64,000 nucleotides of DNA from Christensenella minuta (GTDB taxonomy: Bacteria; Bacillota; Clostridia; Christensenellales; Christensenellaceae). Location: assembly GCF_003628755.1 (NCBI RefSeq), contig NZ_CP029256.1, forward strand, positions 1,321,585 through 1,385,584, given 5' to 3'. Shown piece by piece: positions 9,543 to 18,466 of the stretch (position 1 is its first letter; every line of letters begins with the position of its first letter). The notes beneath the pieces were generated by a model. It was not told the DNA's origin. It worked only from the letters and a program-made list of their open reading frames with translations, and made no database searches. The translations under genes were made by a program, and so were the position numbers.

Positions 9543-10559
9543 TTATTTTGTCGTATTCCGGATCACAAGCTCCGGCCTGATCGAGACGATCCTTTGCTTT
9601 CCGGCCGGCGCTCTGCGCGCCCCGCCCTTGATCTCTCCTTCAAGGATATCCATCGTCTGCCGGCATATGTCGGCAAGCGGCTGCCGGACCGTCGTGATCG
9701 GTTTTTGCGCGAGCTCCGCAAACATCATATCGTCAAACCCCGCGACCGAAATATCCTCCGGGATACGTACGCCTCGTTCGTCGAGACGCTTCATGATTGC
9801 CAGCGTCATCATGTCGTTGATACATATGATCGCCTCCGGCCCGCGCTCGAGGATGCTGTCCGTTATGTCGTACGCAGCCTGGAAATTCGGCTCTTCCACA
9901 TAGAACAGGTTTTCCTCCGGCGCCGTGATCCCCATTTCGTCCATTGCCTTCATAAAACCGTGCAGCCTCAGCTTCGTGAAATTTGCATCCATCCTGACGT
10001 TAAGGAAGCAGATGTTCTTCAGTCCCTGATTCAGCAGGTAACGGGTCATCTCGTATTCACCGCTGGAAAAGTCGCACATTACGCAGGGCTCCGTGCAGCC
10101 GTCATAGGTTTCCGTGCAGAACACCATCGGAATCTTCTCCGTCCGCAGCATCTCAAGATGTCCGATATCTGGATGGTCGCGCAGCATCGGCACAACGATC
10201 ACGCCGAGCACCCTGCGTTCCATAAAACTTTCAATGTACATCTTTTCGGTACGGCTTTTGCTGTTCGATATCCCCAAAAGCAGCGTATACCCTTTTTGCT
10301 CCGCGAGCTTTGCCATGATGTCCACAATCGAGCTGTAATAGGGATTTATGATTTCGGGGACGAGCAGCCCAATCGATCTGCTGTCCTTCGTTACAAGGCT
10401 CCTTGCGGAATAGTTCGGTACATAAGCGAGCTTTTGGGCAATCTTCAACACCTTGTTCCTTGTTTCGGCATTCACGCCCCGTTTATTGTTGATCGCCATC
10501 GACGCCGTCGCGACCGATACCTCTGCCTCTCTGGCAACATCCTTAATCGTAACCTTCAT
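9543..10559 (-). CDS. LacI-family transcriptional regulator
   Basis: 338 residues. Residues 1-50 are the LacI helix-turn-helix and hinge (TIKDVAREAEVSVATASMAI ... YVPNYSARSLVT), the remainder a sugar-sensing domain with 'IICINDMMTLAIMKRLDERG', 'SVAGFDDMMFAELAQKPITTV'. It is directly upstream of the binding-protein gene (219 bp) on the same strand, so it very likely controls the 888-9323 operon and itself. Two identical candidate operators lie upstream at 10578 and 10707. It should bind DNA as a dimer and release or engage it with the operon's sugar or sugar phosphate. Confidence 0.92.
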   Translation of the reverse strand: MKVTIKDVAREAEVSVATASMAINNKRGVNAETRNKVLKIAQKLAYVPNYSARSLVTKDSRSIGLLVPEIINPYYSSIVDIMAKLAEQKGYTLLLGISNSKSRTEKMYIESFMERRVLGVIVVPMLRDHPDIGHLEMLRTEKIPMVFCTETYDGCTEPCVMCDFSSGEYEMTRYLLNQGLKNICFLNVRMDANFTKLRLHGFMKAMDEMGITAPEENLFYVEEPNFQAAYDITDSILERGPEAIICINDMMTLAIMKRLDERGVRIPEDISVAGFDDMMFAELAQKPITTVRQPLADICRQTMDILEGEIKGGARRAPAGKQRIVSIRPELVIRNTTK

Positions 10560-10577
10560 TCACTCTACCCCGGCCAG

Positions 10578-10603
10578 TCATTTGAAACGTTTAGAATTTG
10601 TTT
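10578..10603. promoter_or_regulatory. Candidate LacI-family operator O1
   Basis: A 26-bp block centred on the perfect 8-bp palindrome AAACGTTT, in the context TTGAAACGTTTAGAA. It starts 19 bp upstream of the lacI-type start codon and is repeated almost exactly at 10707. A central CG in an A/T-flanked palindrome is the usual LacI-family operator design. Confidence 0.65.
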
Positions 10604-10706
10604 GAATAAAAAAACTCCGCCTCGCTTTAATCGTTATTTCTCCTCTTCCAGAAAATCCTCTTAAAAATCTGCTGAGTTCCTCTAATGCAATTCTATGGTG
10701 TCTGGT

Positions 10707-10732
10707 TCATTTGAAACGTTTAGAACTTGTTT
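10707..10732. promoter_or_regulatory. Candidate LacI-family operator O2
   Basis: Second copy of the 10578 block, differing at one base (C for T after TTTAGAA). It is 129 bp from the first copy in the same orientation, a spacing that would permit DNA looping. It lies between the LacI-type gene and the divergent PocR/AraC gene. Confidence 0.65.
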
Positions 10733-10845
10733 ATGGGTTGATTATAGCAATCTTTGATGCGATAATACTAGTAGAGCAATATCAAAAAATAGTAAAATCG
10801 TACTTTTTATGTGAGAATTTTACAAAAATCTTACGGATGTAAATT

Positions 10846-11691
10846 ATGAGCTTGACACTGGATACCGAAAACCTGCGGGGGTTTTTACAACATTTCAATA
10901 CCATCACTGGGCTGCGCATTGCCCTTTTCGACCTTGATTTCAACGAGCTGTTGTCGTGTCCCGAGCAACCGAACCCGATCTGTGATCGGATCAAGGCAAG
11001 CAGCGTCGGCCGGGAGCGCTGCCGCAAGTGTGATCTTGCCGCCCAGCTTTATATCAAGGAAAATCCCGAAAGCAACCACATTTACTTCTGCCATTCGGGG
11101 CTTGTGGACGGCATCGCCCCCATTACGGATGAGACGCAGATCATCGGTTATATGATGATCGGGCAATGCCTGTCATGCGATATGTCGATTGGGGACGCCT
11201 GGCAAAACACCGTCCGCCTGTGCTCTGATTTTACGGATCTTGGCGACCTCAGGGAACAGTTCTTCGCGACTCCGCAGCTTACGAACGAACAGATCCGCGC
11301 GTGCGCATACCTAACCAACGCCTGCGCCAGTTATGTGCGCCTCAAAAACTATGTGCGTCTCAGGCAAAACGATATTTTTACTACAGCAAGCAAATACATT
11401 GAACGCAATCTCCCGGGCGACCTCTCCTCGGACCACCTTTGCACGGCTCTGCTCGTTCCGCGCAACGCGCTTTTTAAAGCCGTCAGAGACGAAACCGGCC
11501 TGACGCTTGGCCAGTATATCCTGCAGCGCAGGCTGAAGTATGCGAAATATTTGCTCAAAAATACCAAGAATACCATTGCACAAACCGCTGAAAAATGCGG
11601 TATCAGCGATTTTAATTATTTTTCCCGCCTGTTTAAAAAACAATATGGCATTTCGCCCCGGGAATACCGGAAATCTCCCGGTATGGATTAG
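10846..11691 (+). CDS. PocR-domain AraC-family regulator
   Basis: 281 residues. Residues about 8-165 match the PocR sensory domain: 'LRGFLQHFNTITGLRIALFD', a cysteine pair in RERCRKCDLAA, and 'CHSGLVDGIAPI' followed by 'IIGYMMIGQC'. Residues about 185-278 are a double helix-turn-helix AraC domain ending in 'NTIAQTAEKCGISDFNYFSRLFKKQYGISPREYRK'. PocR-type sensors respond to small hydrocarbon or diol ligands in some systems. The gene is divergent from the LacI-type gene. The ribosome site (GGATGTAAATT) is weak. Targets are unknown; the neighbouring sugar operon or the SDR gene downstream are candidates. Confidence 0.85.
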   Translation: MSLTLDTENLRGFLQHFNTITGLRIALFDLDFNELLSCPEQPNPICDRIKASSVGRERCRKCDLAAQLYIKENPESNHIYFCHSGLVDGIAPITDETQIIGYMMIGQCLSCDMSIGDAWQNTVRLCSDFTDLGDLREQFFATPQLTNEQIRACAYLTNACASYVRLKNYVRLRQNDIFTTASKYIERNLPGDLSSDHLCTALLVPRNALFKAVRDETGLTLGQYILQRRLKYAKYLLKNTKNTIAQTAEKCGISDFNYFSRLFKKQYGISPREYRKSPGMD

Positions 11692-11704
11692 AAAACAGGG
11701 ATCA

Positions 11705-11741
11705 AAAAGCGGGCGGAAGGGATTCCCCTCCGCCCGCTTTT
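11705..11741. terminator. Bidirectional intrinsic terminator
   Basis: A 13-bp stem (AAAAGCGGGCGGA with its complement) lies between the convergent genes ending at 11691 (+) and 11761 (-), with A- and T-rich flanks that suit both strands. Confidence 0.85.
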
Positions 11742-11760
11742 GGTGAAATGGTCTTTTCCT

Positions 11761-12546
11761 TTACGGCTGCATCTGCTGGCCGCCCGTCACGTTAAGCGCC
11801 TGACCCGTCATATAGGCCGCGTCGTCGCTCGCGATGAACACGAGGCAATTCGCGATATCTTCATACTGGCAGCCTCGCTTCATCGGCACCTGGTTGATAT
11901 ATTTCTGGCGCACCTCTTCCTCCGTGATGCCCTGGTTTTTCGCATACTGTTTGAACAGGCTGTTCACCCACAGCGGGCTGTCGAGCATGTTGCCCGGGCA
12001 AATCGCGTTTACGCGGATATTATCCTCCGCAAGCTCGAGCGCAAGGCTTTCCACAAGACCGATCCCGCCGAACTTCGACGAAGCGTACGCGGAATTTTTC
12101 GCCGAACCCTTTTTGCCGGATTTGCTGTTGATCTGCACGATGCTGCCATAGCCCTGCTTTTTCATCACCGGCACCGCGGCCTTCACCGTGTTGAAGAAAC
12201 CGCACAGGTTTACGTCGATCACGAGCTTCCATTTTTCGGGATCGAACTCCTCTACCACGCCGGAAAGGACGATCGCCGCATTGGCAACAAGGATGTCGAC
12301 CCTGCCATATTTGTCTACGGCCGCCTGGATCAGCGCCTCACAGTCGGCAAATTTGGTTACATCGAGTTTCACCGCGACAGCATCGGCGAGCATCTTGGCC
12401 GTTTCCTGCGCGCCTTCATAATTCATATCGCCGACGACGACTTTCGCTCCTTCGTCCGAGCACCTTTGGGCAAGCGCCTGTCCGAGGCCCTGTGCCGCGC
12501 CCGTGATTACCACCACTTTGTCCTTAAACTTCATACACCGTTCCAT
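11761..12546 (-). CDS. Short-chain dehydrogenase, sorbitol-6-phosphate dehydrogenase (SrlD)-like
   Basis: 261 residues; the ATG at 12546 has GGGAGGAG 6 nt upstream. Glycine motif TGAAQGLG (15-22), NAAI, a catalytic Ser in 'VQINSKSG', and YASSKFGG with the Tyr-x-x-x-Lys pair. The C-terminal segments 'RVNAICPGNMLDSPLW', 'QVPMKRGCQYEDIANCLVF' and 'GQALNVTGGQ' follow E. coli SrlD closely, so an NAD-dependent polyol or sugar-phosphate oxidation in the cytoplasm is likely. It lies 18 bp after a glycosyltransferase gene on the same strand, an odd partner for a sorbitol enzyme, so the actual substrate may differ. Confidence 0.8.
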   Translation of the reverse strand: MERCMKFKDKVVVITGAAQGLGQALAQRCSDEGAKVVVGDMNYEGAQETAKMLADAVAVKLDVTKFADCEALIQAAVDKYGRVDILVANAAIVLSGVVEEFDPEKWKLVIDVNLCGFFNTVKAAVPVMKKQGYGSIVQINSKSGKKGSAKNSAYASSKFGGIGLVESLALELAEDNIRVNAICPGNMLDSPLWVNSLFKQYAKNQGITEEEVRQKYINQVPMKRGCQYEDIANCLVFIASDDAAYMTGQALNVTGGQQMQP

Positions 12547-12564
12547 TGTTTCTCCTCCCTTGCA

Positions 12565-13677
12565 TCACACAAGCTTTTCTATAAATTCCGCAAGCGTTTT
12601 TGCGCTGTGCTTTTTCCCCCATTTCCTCTGCGCCCGCTCCATTTCTTTCAGCTTCAGGTCGTTGAGGCGCAGCTGCATGATGACCTGGCTCACACTCTGG
12701 TACTGGCTGCAGTGCACTGCCAGCGAATTATTCAAAAGGAACGCAAGATTCATATTCTCAACGCCCGGCATGGGCTTCATCAGCAGGAGCGGTTTCCCTT
12801 TCGCAACCGTCTCCGAGGAGGAAAGCCCGCCCGGTTTGGTGATGACGATATCCGCCGCATCGATATATTCCTCCATATTATCCACAAAGCCCAGGACATG
12901 CACCTCATTTTTATATTCCATTGCGGTAAGCCTGCTTTTCAGGCGCTTGTTCGATCCGCATACCGCGACGAGCTGGATGCCTTCCATCTGGTCCACATCC
13001 TCCATCACCGGGGTCATACCCGCAAAACCCATACCGCCCGAAGCGAGCAGCACGGTAAATTTATCAAGATCAAGGCCCAGCTTCCTGCGCGCCTCGTTCC
13101 GCGGGATCGCCCGTGCGAATTTAGGATCCACCGGGATTCCGGTCGGAAGAATCTTGTTTTCAGGAATACCGCGCTGGGTAAATTCGGGGATCAGCAATTC
13201 ATTTGCCGCCACAAAATAATCCATCGCCGTATATTCCCAGAACGGGTGCAGGGAATAATCCGTCACAATACCGATGCTCTTGATCCGGTCGTCGTACGTT
13301 CCCGCTTCCTTCAGGGCGGTAATCAGCATCGCCGTCATCACGATCGAGCATACGATCACATCCGGTTTTTCTTCGTCGATATATTTTTGGAGCTTGCTTT
13401 TGGCAAGGTTGGCGAACGCCCATGGGAAATACAGTTTCATATCCGCGCGGCCGTTGGCCTTTTCAGCGCCCTTATAAATCGTCTCGTTCAGCTTGGGGAC
13501 AAACCGGCCCATAGCAACATAGCCCTTATCGAACCCCAACCCGATCGCTTTATTCAAAAATTTATACGTATCGAGAATATCGCATTGATGTCCCTTTTTC
13601 AAAAGCGCCGCGCGCAGGGCCTTGCTTGTCGAATTGTGCCCCTGCCCGACAGTCATACTTAATACAAGTACCTTCAT
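12565..13677 (-). CDS. MGDG-synthase/UgtP-type glycosyltransferase
   Basis: 370 residues, family GT28-like. The N-terminus 'MKVLVLSMTVGQGHNSTSKAL' is the hallmark of plant MGDG synthase and bacterial processive diacylglycerol glucosyltransferases; 'IVTDYSLHPFW' follows, then a GT-B acceptor-side region, and 'TKPGGLSSSETVAKGKPLLLMKPMPGVE' is the nucleotide-sugar binding motif. It likely adds a sugar to diacylglycerol at the inner membrane face, giving membrane glycolipid. An AGAGG site precedes the start. The same GT-B superfamily contains MurG, encoded divergently next door. Confidence 0.85.
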   Translation of the reverse strand: MKVLVLSMTVGQGHNSTSKALRAALLKKGHQCDILDTYKFLNKAIGLGFDKGYVAMGRFVPKLNETIYKGAEKANGRADMKLYFPWAFANLAKSKLQKYIDEEKPDVIVCSIVMTAMLITALKEAGTYDDRIKSIGIVTDYSLHPFWEYTAMDYFVAANELLIPEFTQRGIPENKILPTGIPVDPKFARAIPRNEARRKLGLDLDKFTVLLASGGMGFAGMTPVMEDVDQMEGIQLVAVCGSNKRLKSRLTAMEYKNEVHVLGFVDNMEEYIDAADIVITKPGGLSSSETVAKGKPLLLMKPMPGVENMNLAFLLNNSLAVHCSQYQSVSQVIMQLRLNDLKLKEMERAQRKWGKKHSAKTLAEFIEKLV

Positions 13678-13710
13678 GATTCAACCTCTCACTTTATCCC
13701 CAATGCATTA

Positions 13711-13739
13711 AATATAGCATAAACACAGGTCATTATCAA
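13711..13739 (-). promoter_or_regulatory. Promoter of the glycosyltransferase-SDR operon
   Basis: On the minus strand TTGATA (13739-13734), 17 bp, then TATATT (13716-13711). It lies 34 bp upstream of the start codon at 13677. Confidence 0.7.
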
Positions 13740-13866
13740 CGGCATGGAGCGTAAAGAATTCTTACAAATTCCCCGCTCCGGACAGAGAGTTTCATTTTCT
13801 GCGCAATCCTTTTTAAAAGAAATCATCCGGAATGTTATTTTGGTCCGAAAAGCCACAACCATGCTC

Positions 13867-13895
13867 TTGCCCGCGTCTTTCCATTATGCTATGAT
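13867..13895 (+). promoter_or_regulatory. Promoter of the murG-like gene
   Basis: TTGCCC at 13867-13872, 17 bp, TATGAT at 13890-13895, 34 bp before the ATG at 13930. Confidence 0.6.
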
Positions 13896-13929
13896 GGGTA
13901 AGGTTATTATTCCATAGGCAGGTATACGA

Positions 13930-14991
13930 ATGAGTAAAAAGATTGTATTGACAGGCGGCGGCAGCGCCGGACATGTTACGCCGAACCTCGCCCTCATTCC
14001 CGGGCTTTCGGAGCACGGCATCGAGGTGCATTACATCGGCACAGCGGAAGGAATCGAGCACACGCTTGTACACGGCGTTCCTTACCACGTAATCGAGGCG
14101 GGAAAGATGCGCCGCTATGCAAGCGCCAAAAATATCAGCGATATTTTCAAAATTTTTAAAGGCTACGGACAGGCCAAAAAAATCCTGCGCGGCCTCAGGC
14201 CGGATCTTGTTTTTGCCAAGGGCGGTTTTGTATCCGTTCCCGTCGCATGGGCGGCGGCAAAACTTAAAATCCCGGTCATTCTGCACGAAAGCGATTATAC
14301 GCCCGGCCTGGCCAACCGGCTGTGCACGAAAAAGGCGCAGAAAATATGCCTTTCGTTCGACACGCGCGGAGCGGCGGGCGGCAAAGGGATTCTGACCGGT
14401 TCCCCGATCCGCAGCGACCTTCTGACCGGCAACCGGGCCGCCGGTCTTGAAAAACTGGGGTTTAGCGGCTCAAAACCCGTGTTATTAATAATGGGAGGAT
14501 CTTTGGGCGCACAGGCGATCAACGACGCCGTCGACGCGGGAATCGACGAACTGGCAAAACGGTACAGTATTGTCCATCTCCGCGGGAAAGGAAAGCTTAA
14601 TCCCGCACTGGAAGGCAATCCCGATTATCGGCAGTTTGAATATGTGGAGGATGGCCTCAATGATATCTTTGCGGCGGCCGATCTCGCGCTTTCACGCTCC
14701 GGCGCAAATGCGATTTTTGAATTTCTTGCATTGAAGCTCCCGGCGCTCCTCGTACCACTTCCTCTGTCCGCAAGCCGCGGAGACCAGATCTTGAATGCGA
14801 ATTATTTTCAGAAACGCGGCTATGCAAAAGTGCTTGAACAGGAAAACCTGACCCGGGATACGCTCCTTGAGGCCCTGAGCGACCTTGAAGCACACCGGCA
14901 GGAGCTTACGCTGAATATGGCGCAAAGCACAGAGGCAGACGGTACGAACAATGTCCTCAATATTATTTTAGAGAGCATTGGTGTAAAATGA
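13930..14991 (+). CDS. murG: MurG-type UDP-GlcNAc:lipid I N-acetylglucosaminyltransferase
   Basis: 353 residues, GT28. The lipid-binding glycine loop GGGSAGHVTPN (9-19), 'FAKGGFVSVPVAWAAAKLKIPVILHESD', 'IMGGSLGAQAIN' and the UDP-GlcNAc site 'SRSGANAIFEFLALKLPALLVPLPLSASRGDQ' are all present and in order. MurG makes lipid II from lipid I at the cytoplasmic face. The gene is not in a division/cell wall cluster here; its stop overlaps the start of a methyltransferase gene (ATGA). It may be the sole MurG or a paralogue, which this window cannot decide. Confidence 0.88.
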   Translation: MSKKIVLTGGGSAGHVTPNLALIPGLSEHGIEVHYIGTAEGIEHTLVHGVPYHVIEAGKMRRYASAKNISDIFKIFKGYGQAKKILRGLRPDLVFAKGGFVSVPVAWAAAKLKIPVILHESDYTPGLANRLCTKKAQKICLSFDTRGAAGGKGILTGSPIRSDLLTGNRAAGLEKLGFSGSKPVLLIMGGSLGAQAINDAVDAGIDELAKRYSIVHLRGKGKLNPALEGNPDYRQFEYVEDGLNDIFAAADLALSRSGANAIFEFLALKLPALLVPLPLSASRGDQILNANYFQKRGYAKVLEQENLTRDTLLEALSDLEAHRQELTLNMAQSTEADGTNNVLNIILESIGVK

Positions 14992-16463
14992 ATATTCAGA
15001 ATTTTGTCGAAAACTATCACATCCTGCCTGCGGCAGAACGCAAGGAAGGCCTTTCCTGTATCATCAAAGAAGGAAAGCTCCAAACCGTATACAACCAAGC
15101 CAAGGGGGCGAATACGCGTGCGGCTTTGCGCGTGATCGCGGATGCGGACGGCCGCGCGGCCGATTTCGTGCGCGCCAATATTGACGGCATCCTGAAATTC
15201 CTGCGTACGGGCGACGCTAAGGTACGCATGCATGCCGCCCAGATCATCGGCAATACCTGCGCGGGCGAATACCTCGACGAGCTGATCGACGCGATTATGC
15301 ACGAACAGACAATGTTTGCGCTTCCCTCTTACCTGCTGGCCATCGGCCGGGCCAAAAACGACCGGGCGAAGCACTTTTTGGATTCCTACCAGCTGAGAAG
15401 CGACCTCGACAAGCACCGCGAAGAGGAAAAAGCTGCGCTCGATAAGGCCCTCGCGGGTTTTATCATGCGAAAAAAAGCGCGGGTACGCATCCTGCCGACG
15501 GATATCGTGATGCTCGCTTCCCCGAACCCGAACGTAACCTACGCCCAATGCACCGATGCCGGCCTCAAACCTAAAAAGCTGGGGCGGTATATCGCTGTTT
15601 CGGGCCTGAATGATTTTTACGATATTTACCAGCTGCGCACTTATACGGACGCATACATTTACCTCGGATCCGCATCCATGGCGGACCTTCCCTCGTTCCT
15701 CGCGCAACGTGAGCGCGCCGTCATCCAGCGGACCGGCGTAACGGGCTACCGCCTCGAAGTGCGCAGCGTTACACATGAGGTGCGGCTGGATATCATCAAA
15801 AAGTGCGTCGCGGCAATGAAGGAGCTGATCAACACGCCTTCCTCCTATTCCATTGAGATCATGATTGAAATGGATGGAGACAAGGCGCAGGTCTTTTTGA
15901 ATCCGCTCACGGACGAGCGCTTTGCTTACCGCAAGAAAGCGATTCCCGCCAGCATCAATCCCGGAGTCGCCGCCAGCGTATGCGCCTATGCGAGCGAATT
16001 TTTCAATCCCGACGCACGTGTGCTGGATAATTTCTGCGGCAGCGGCACGATGCTTTATGAGCGGGGATTTTATCCGCACCATTCCCTGACTGGGGCGGAT
16101 ATCAACATGACGGCGGTCGAAGCCGCCAAGGAAAACAGCCGCTATGCCCACGTCCATCCGCAGTTCCACTACATCGACTGCCTCAAATTCACAGCAAAAA
16201 AATATGACGAAATCATTGTCAATATGCCCTTTGGGCTGCGCGTAGGCAGCCACTCCAAAAACGAACGGCTCTATAAGGCATATTTCCGTATCCTGCCCGG
16301 TATTCTGACGGATGAAGGACTTGCCGTGCTGTATACGCACGAAAAACAACTGACCGAGCAGCTCATCAGGGCGTGCGGCAGTTTCGACGTGCTCAAGCGC
16401 GCGACCTTTGATGCGGGCGGTCTTTATCCGGCCGTTTACGTACTGCGCAAAACCGCCAAATAG
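14988..16463 (+). CDS. Trm14/RlmK-like SAM-dependent RNA methyltransferase with N-terminal helical repeats
   Basis: 491 residues. Residues 1-165 are helical and HEAT-like (for example 'NIDGILKFLRTGDAKVRMHAAQIIGNT'). The C-terminal domain has SAM motif I 'VLDNFCGSGTMLYE' (about 341-354) and a motif IV 'IIVNMPFG' in place of the usual N-P-P-[YF]. That N-[DNS]-x-[FY] set suits N2-guanine or related RNA methylation. A middle region (170-300) lacks an obvious THUMP signature. The 4-bp overlap with murG indicates translational coupling. The target RNA is unknown; protein or small-molecule methylation cannot be excluded. Confidence 0.7.
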   Translation: MNIQNFVENYHILPAAERKEGLSCIIKEGKLQTVYNQAKGANTRAALRVIADADGRAADFVRANIDGILKFLRTGDAKVRMHAAQIIGNTCAGEYLDELIDAIMHEQTMFALPSYLLAIGRAKNDRAKHFLDSYQLRSDLDKHREEEKAALDKALAGFIMRKKARVRILPTDIVMLASPNPNVTYAQCTDAGLKPKKLGRYIAVSGLNDFYDIYQLRTYTDAYIYLGSASMADLPSFLAQRERAVIQRTGVTGYRLEVRSVTHEVRLDIIKKCVAAMKELINTPSSYSIEIMIEMDGDKAQVFLNPLTDERFAYRKKAIPASINPGVAASVCAYASEFFNPDARVLDNFCGSGTMLYERGFYPHHSLTGADINMTAVEAAKENSRYAHVHPQFHYIDCLKFTAKKYDEIIVNMPFGLRVGSHSKNERLYKAYFRILPGILTDEGLAVLYTHEKQLTEQLIRACGSFDVLKRATFDAGGLYPAVYVLRKTAK

Positions 16464-16478
16464 TAGATATTTCCGCAC

Positions 16479-16507
16479 AAAAAATGGAAGCGCCGCTTCC
16501 ATTTTTT
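16479..16507. terminator. Bidirectional intrinsic terminator
   Basis: AAAAAATGGAAGCG and its exact complement face each other across one base, with A- and T-runs on both sides. It separates the convergent genes ending at 16463 (+) and 16533 (-). Confidence 0.9.
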
Positions 16508-16532
16508 ATTTTCCAATAGAGCTCAGCCGTGC

Positions 16533-17801
16533 TTACCGCTCCGGTTCCGCTTCTACCCTCCCCGGCAGTTTTTCCGTCTTTCTCATCCGCTTCATTGCTA
16601 TGATCCCGCCAACGATGATAATGGGAAACAGGATGGCAGATAAAAGCCCGATCCTGAGGCCGATCTGCTCCGGTGTAAATCCGTCCGCCGCTGCCTGCGC
16701 AACGAGCGCGGGCGAATTTTGCGCCCCTTCCGATACAAAACCCGTGATCCACGGCCCAATGGAACATCCAATATCCCCGCAGATCGCAAGTATCCCGAAC
16801 ATCGCCGTACCGCCGCCCGGGTAGCATTCCGAGGAATAGCTGAGCATGCCCGGCCAAAGCAGACTGACTGCAAGGCCGCAAAGTGAGCATCCCATCAGCG
16901 CAAACACCGGGTTGTTGGCCAGCGAAGCAAGCAGGTAAGACGCCACGCATAAAACCGAACATACGAGCAGCGCACCCGTGAGGTTGATCCGCTTCCCCCA
17001 CAGTCCGTAAAACGTTCTTCCAAGGCCCATAAATACGGCGAACAGGCAGGGGCCGAGCAAATCGCCCATCACCTTCGATACGCCAAGCGCCCGTTCCGCA
17101 AACAGGGACGACCACTGCGCCATCGATAATTCGGCCGCGCCCGCGCACAGCATCATTATCATTGCGATCATAAATATCTTTGACGCAAGTAATTTTTTGA
17201 TCGGTATTTTCTCATGCTCCTCCGCGGGCGTAGGGATCGGCACCTTCAGGAAGCTGAGACCGTTCGCAAGGGGCAGTACCGCCCACAAAACGGGCAGGAT
17301 TATCCACAACCCATGTCCGAATACCTGCAGGAATACCGTGGAGAGCAGCACCACCAGTACCTGTCCCCAACAATAAAAGGAGTGCAGCAAGCTCATTGCC
17401 GAGGCCTTATCGTCGCCCGGCACCGCATCTACAATCGGGCTGATGAGCACTTCGATCAGGCCGCCGCCGATCGCATAAAGAATCACCGCGAGACACAGAC
17501 CGGCATAAGGCGTTATGACGTTCGGCAGGATCCCGAGCGCCACCAGCCCCACCGCGCAAAGGATGTGCGCCGTCACCATACATTTACGGTAACCGATTTT
17601 ATCCGCAAATTTCACCGCAATCGCATCCACGACAAGCTGCGTGCCGAAATTCAGAAAAATCAGGTTCCCAATCATGGAAAGCGATAATTCAAATTGCTGC
17701 TGGAATATGACGAACAGCAGCGGGGCCAGGTTGTTGATCGCAGCCTGCACAATATATCCCCGGTAACAGGCATGGATTGTGCGTTTGAATGTGTGTACCA
17801 T
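16533..17801 (-). CDS. Major facilitator superfamily transporter
   Basis: 422 residues from the ATG at 17801; the frame continues upstream but enters the preceding gene. About 12 hydrophobic segments, with an RNA-hairpin-independent loop motif 'DKIGYRKCMV' after the second helix (the MFS D-x-x-G-R/K loop) and a long cytoplasmic loop at 'VPIPTPAEEHEKIPIKKL'. It is the last gene of a minus-strand group after glutathione peroxidase, OhrR-type regulator and flavodoxin-like protein. Substrate is unknown; the family includes sugar (FHS-type) and drug carriers. Confidence 0.85.
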   Translation of the reverse strand: MVHTFKRTIHACYRGYIVQAAINNLAPLLFVIFQQQFELSLSMIGNLIFLNFGTQLVVDAIAVKFADKIGYRKCMVTAHILCAVGLVALGILPNVITPYAGLCLAVILYAIGGGLIEVLISPIVDAVPGDDKASAMSLLHSFYCWGQVLVVLLSTVFLQVFGHGLWIILPVLWAVLPLANGLSFLKVPIPTPAEEHEKIPIKKLLASKIFMIAMIMMLCAGAAELSMAQWSSLFAERALGVSKVMGDLLGPCLFAVFMGLGRTFYGLWGKRINLTGALLVCSVLCVASYLLASLANNPVFALMGCSLCGLAVSLLWPGMLSYSSECYPGGGTAMFGILAICGDIGCSIGPWITGFVSEGAQNSPALVAQAAADGFTPEQIGLRIGLLSAILFPIIIVGGIIAMKRMRKTEKLPGRVEAEPER

Positions 17802-17832
17802 TTTTGCCTCTCCGCGGCGCCGCCGTTTCCGT

Positions 17833-18378
17833 TCAGAATTCTGCTCCCAGCTTTTCCGCACGCATAAGCCCGTCCGTTTCCCCAATCGCACCCCTGGCGT
17901 TCACGCCGGCGGCTACCAGCCTGCCGCGGTCTTTCCAGCCAAGATATTCCGCGATCAGCTCATAGCTGCGCACAAGGCCGTCGAACGCCTTTTCTTCCGT
18001 ATCCCCGCCGCAGGTAAGAAGGGCGCATTCCTTTCCCTTGAATTCTTTCCCGCCGGCTACAAAAGCATAGAATTTATCGATTACGTTTTTGATCTGAGCG
18101 GGAAAAGAGAACCAATACAGCGGCGTTGCAAACACAACCGCGTCCGCTTCCAGCACAGCCCGCGCGATACCATTGAAATCATCGTCGAAAAAGCATGCCC
18201 TGCCTCCCCGGTAGCATCCGTCGCACGCGCGGCAGCCCTTCACATCGAGGGAAGCCGTCTCAATCTTTTCCACGGTATGTCCCGCGCCACGCGCGCCCGC
18301 AATAAACGCGTCCGCCATACGGTCGCTGTTGCCGCCCTTACGCGGGCTTCCCGTCAATACTACGATAGTTTTTCCCAT
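17833..18378 (-). CDS. Flavodoxin-like NAD(P)H-dependent FMN reductase
   Basis: 181 residues. FMN phosphate loop 'TGSPRKGGNSDRMADAF' (9-25), a cysteine set 'CRACDGCYRGGRACFFDDDF' (about 50-69) seen in the iron-sulfur-flavoprotein-like family, and 'VVFATPLYWFSFPAQIKNVIDKFY' for flavin binding. It would reduce quinones or other small acceptors in the cytoplasm. The Cys-x2-Cys-x2-Cys spacing suggests redox chemistry but no proven cluster. It lies 31 bp before the MFS gene and downstream of an OhrR-type regulator, consistent with an oxidative-stress role. Confidence 0.85.
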   Translation of the reverse strand: MGKTIVVLTGSPRKGGNSDRMADAFIAGARGAGHTVEKIETASLDVKGCRACDGCYRGGRACFFDDDFNGIARAVLEADAVVFATPLYWFSFPAQIKNVIDKFYAFVAGGKEFKGKECALLTCGGDTEEKAFDGLVRSYELIAEYLGWKDRGRLVAAGVNARGAIGETDGLMRAEKLGAEF

Positions 18379-18466
18379 ACTTGTTGCTCCTTTTGCAATG
18401 GATCAGTTTTATTTTACGTGAAAACGGACGAACCGTAAAGTGAACATTCTTACGATTCCCCGATTC

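Noticed and set aside
11740-13662. A long open frame of about 640 codons on the plus strand
   Set aside because: It lies antisense to the SDR and glycosyltransferase genes, has no ribosome site and its translation is Arg/His-rich with no family features. It is a shadow of the real genes.
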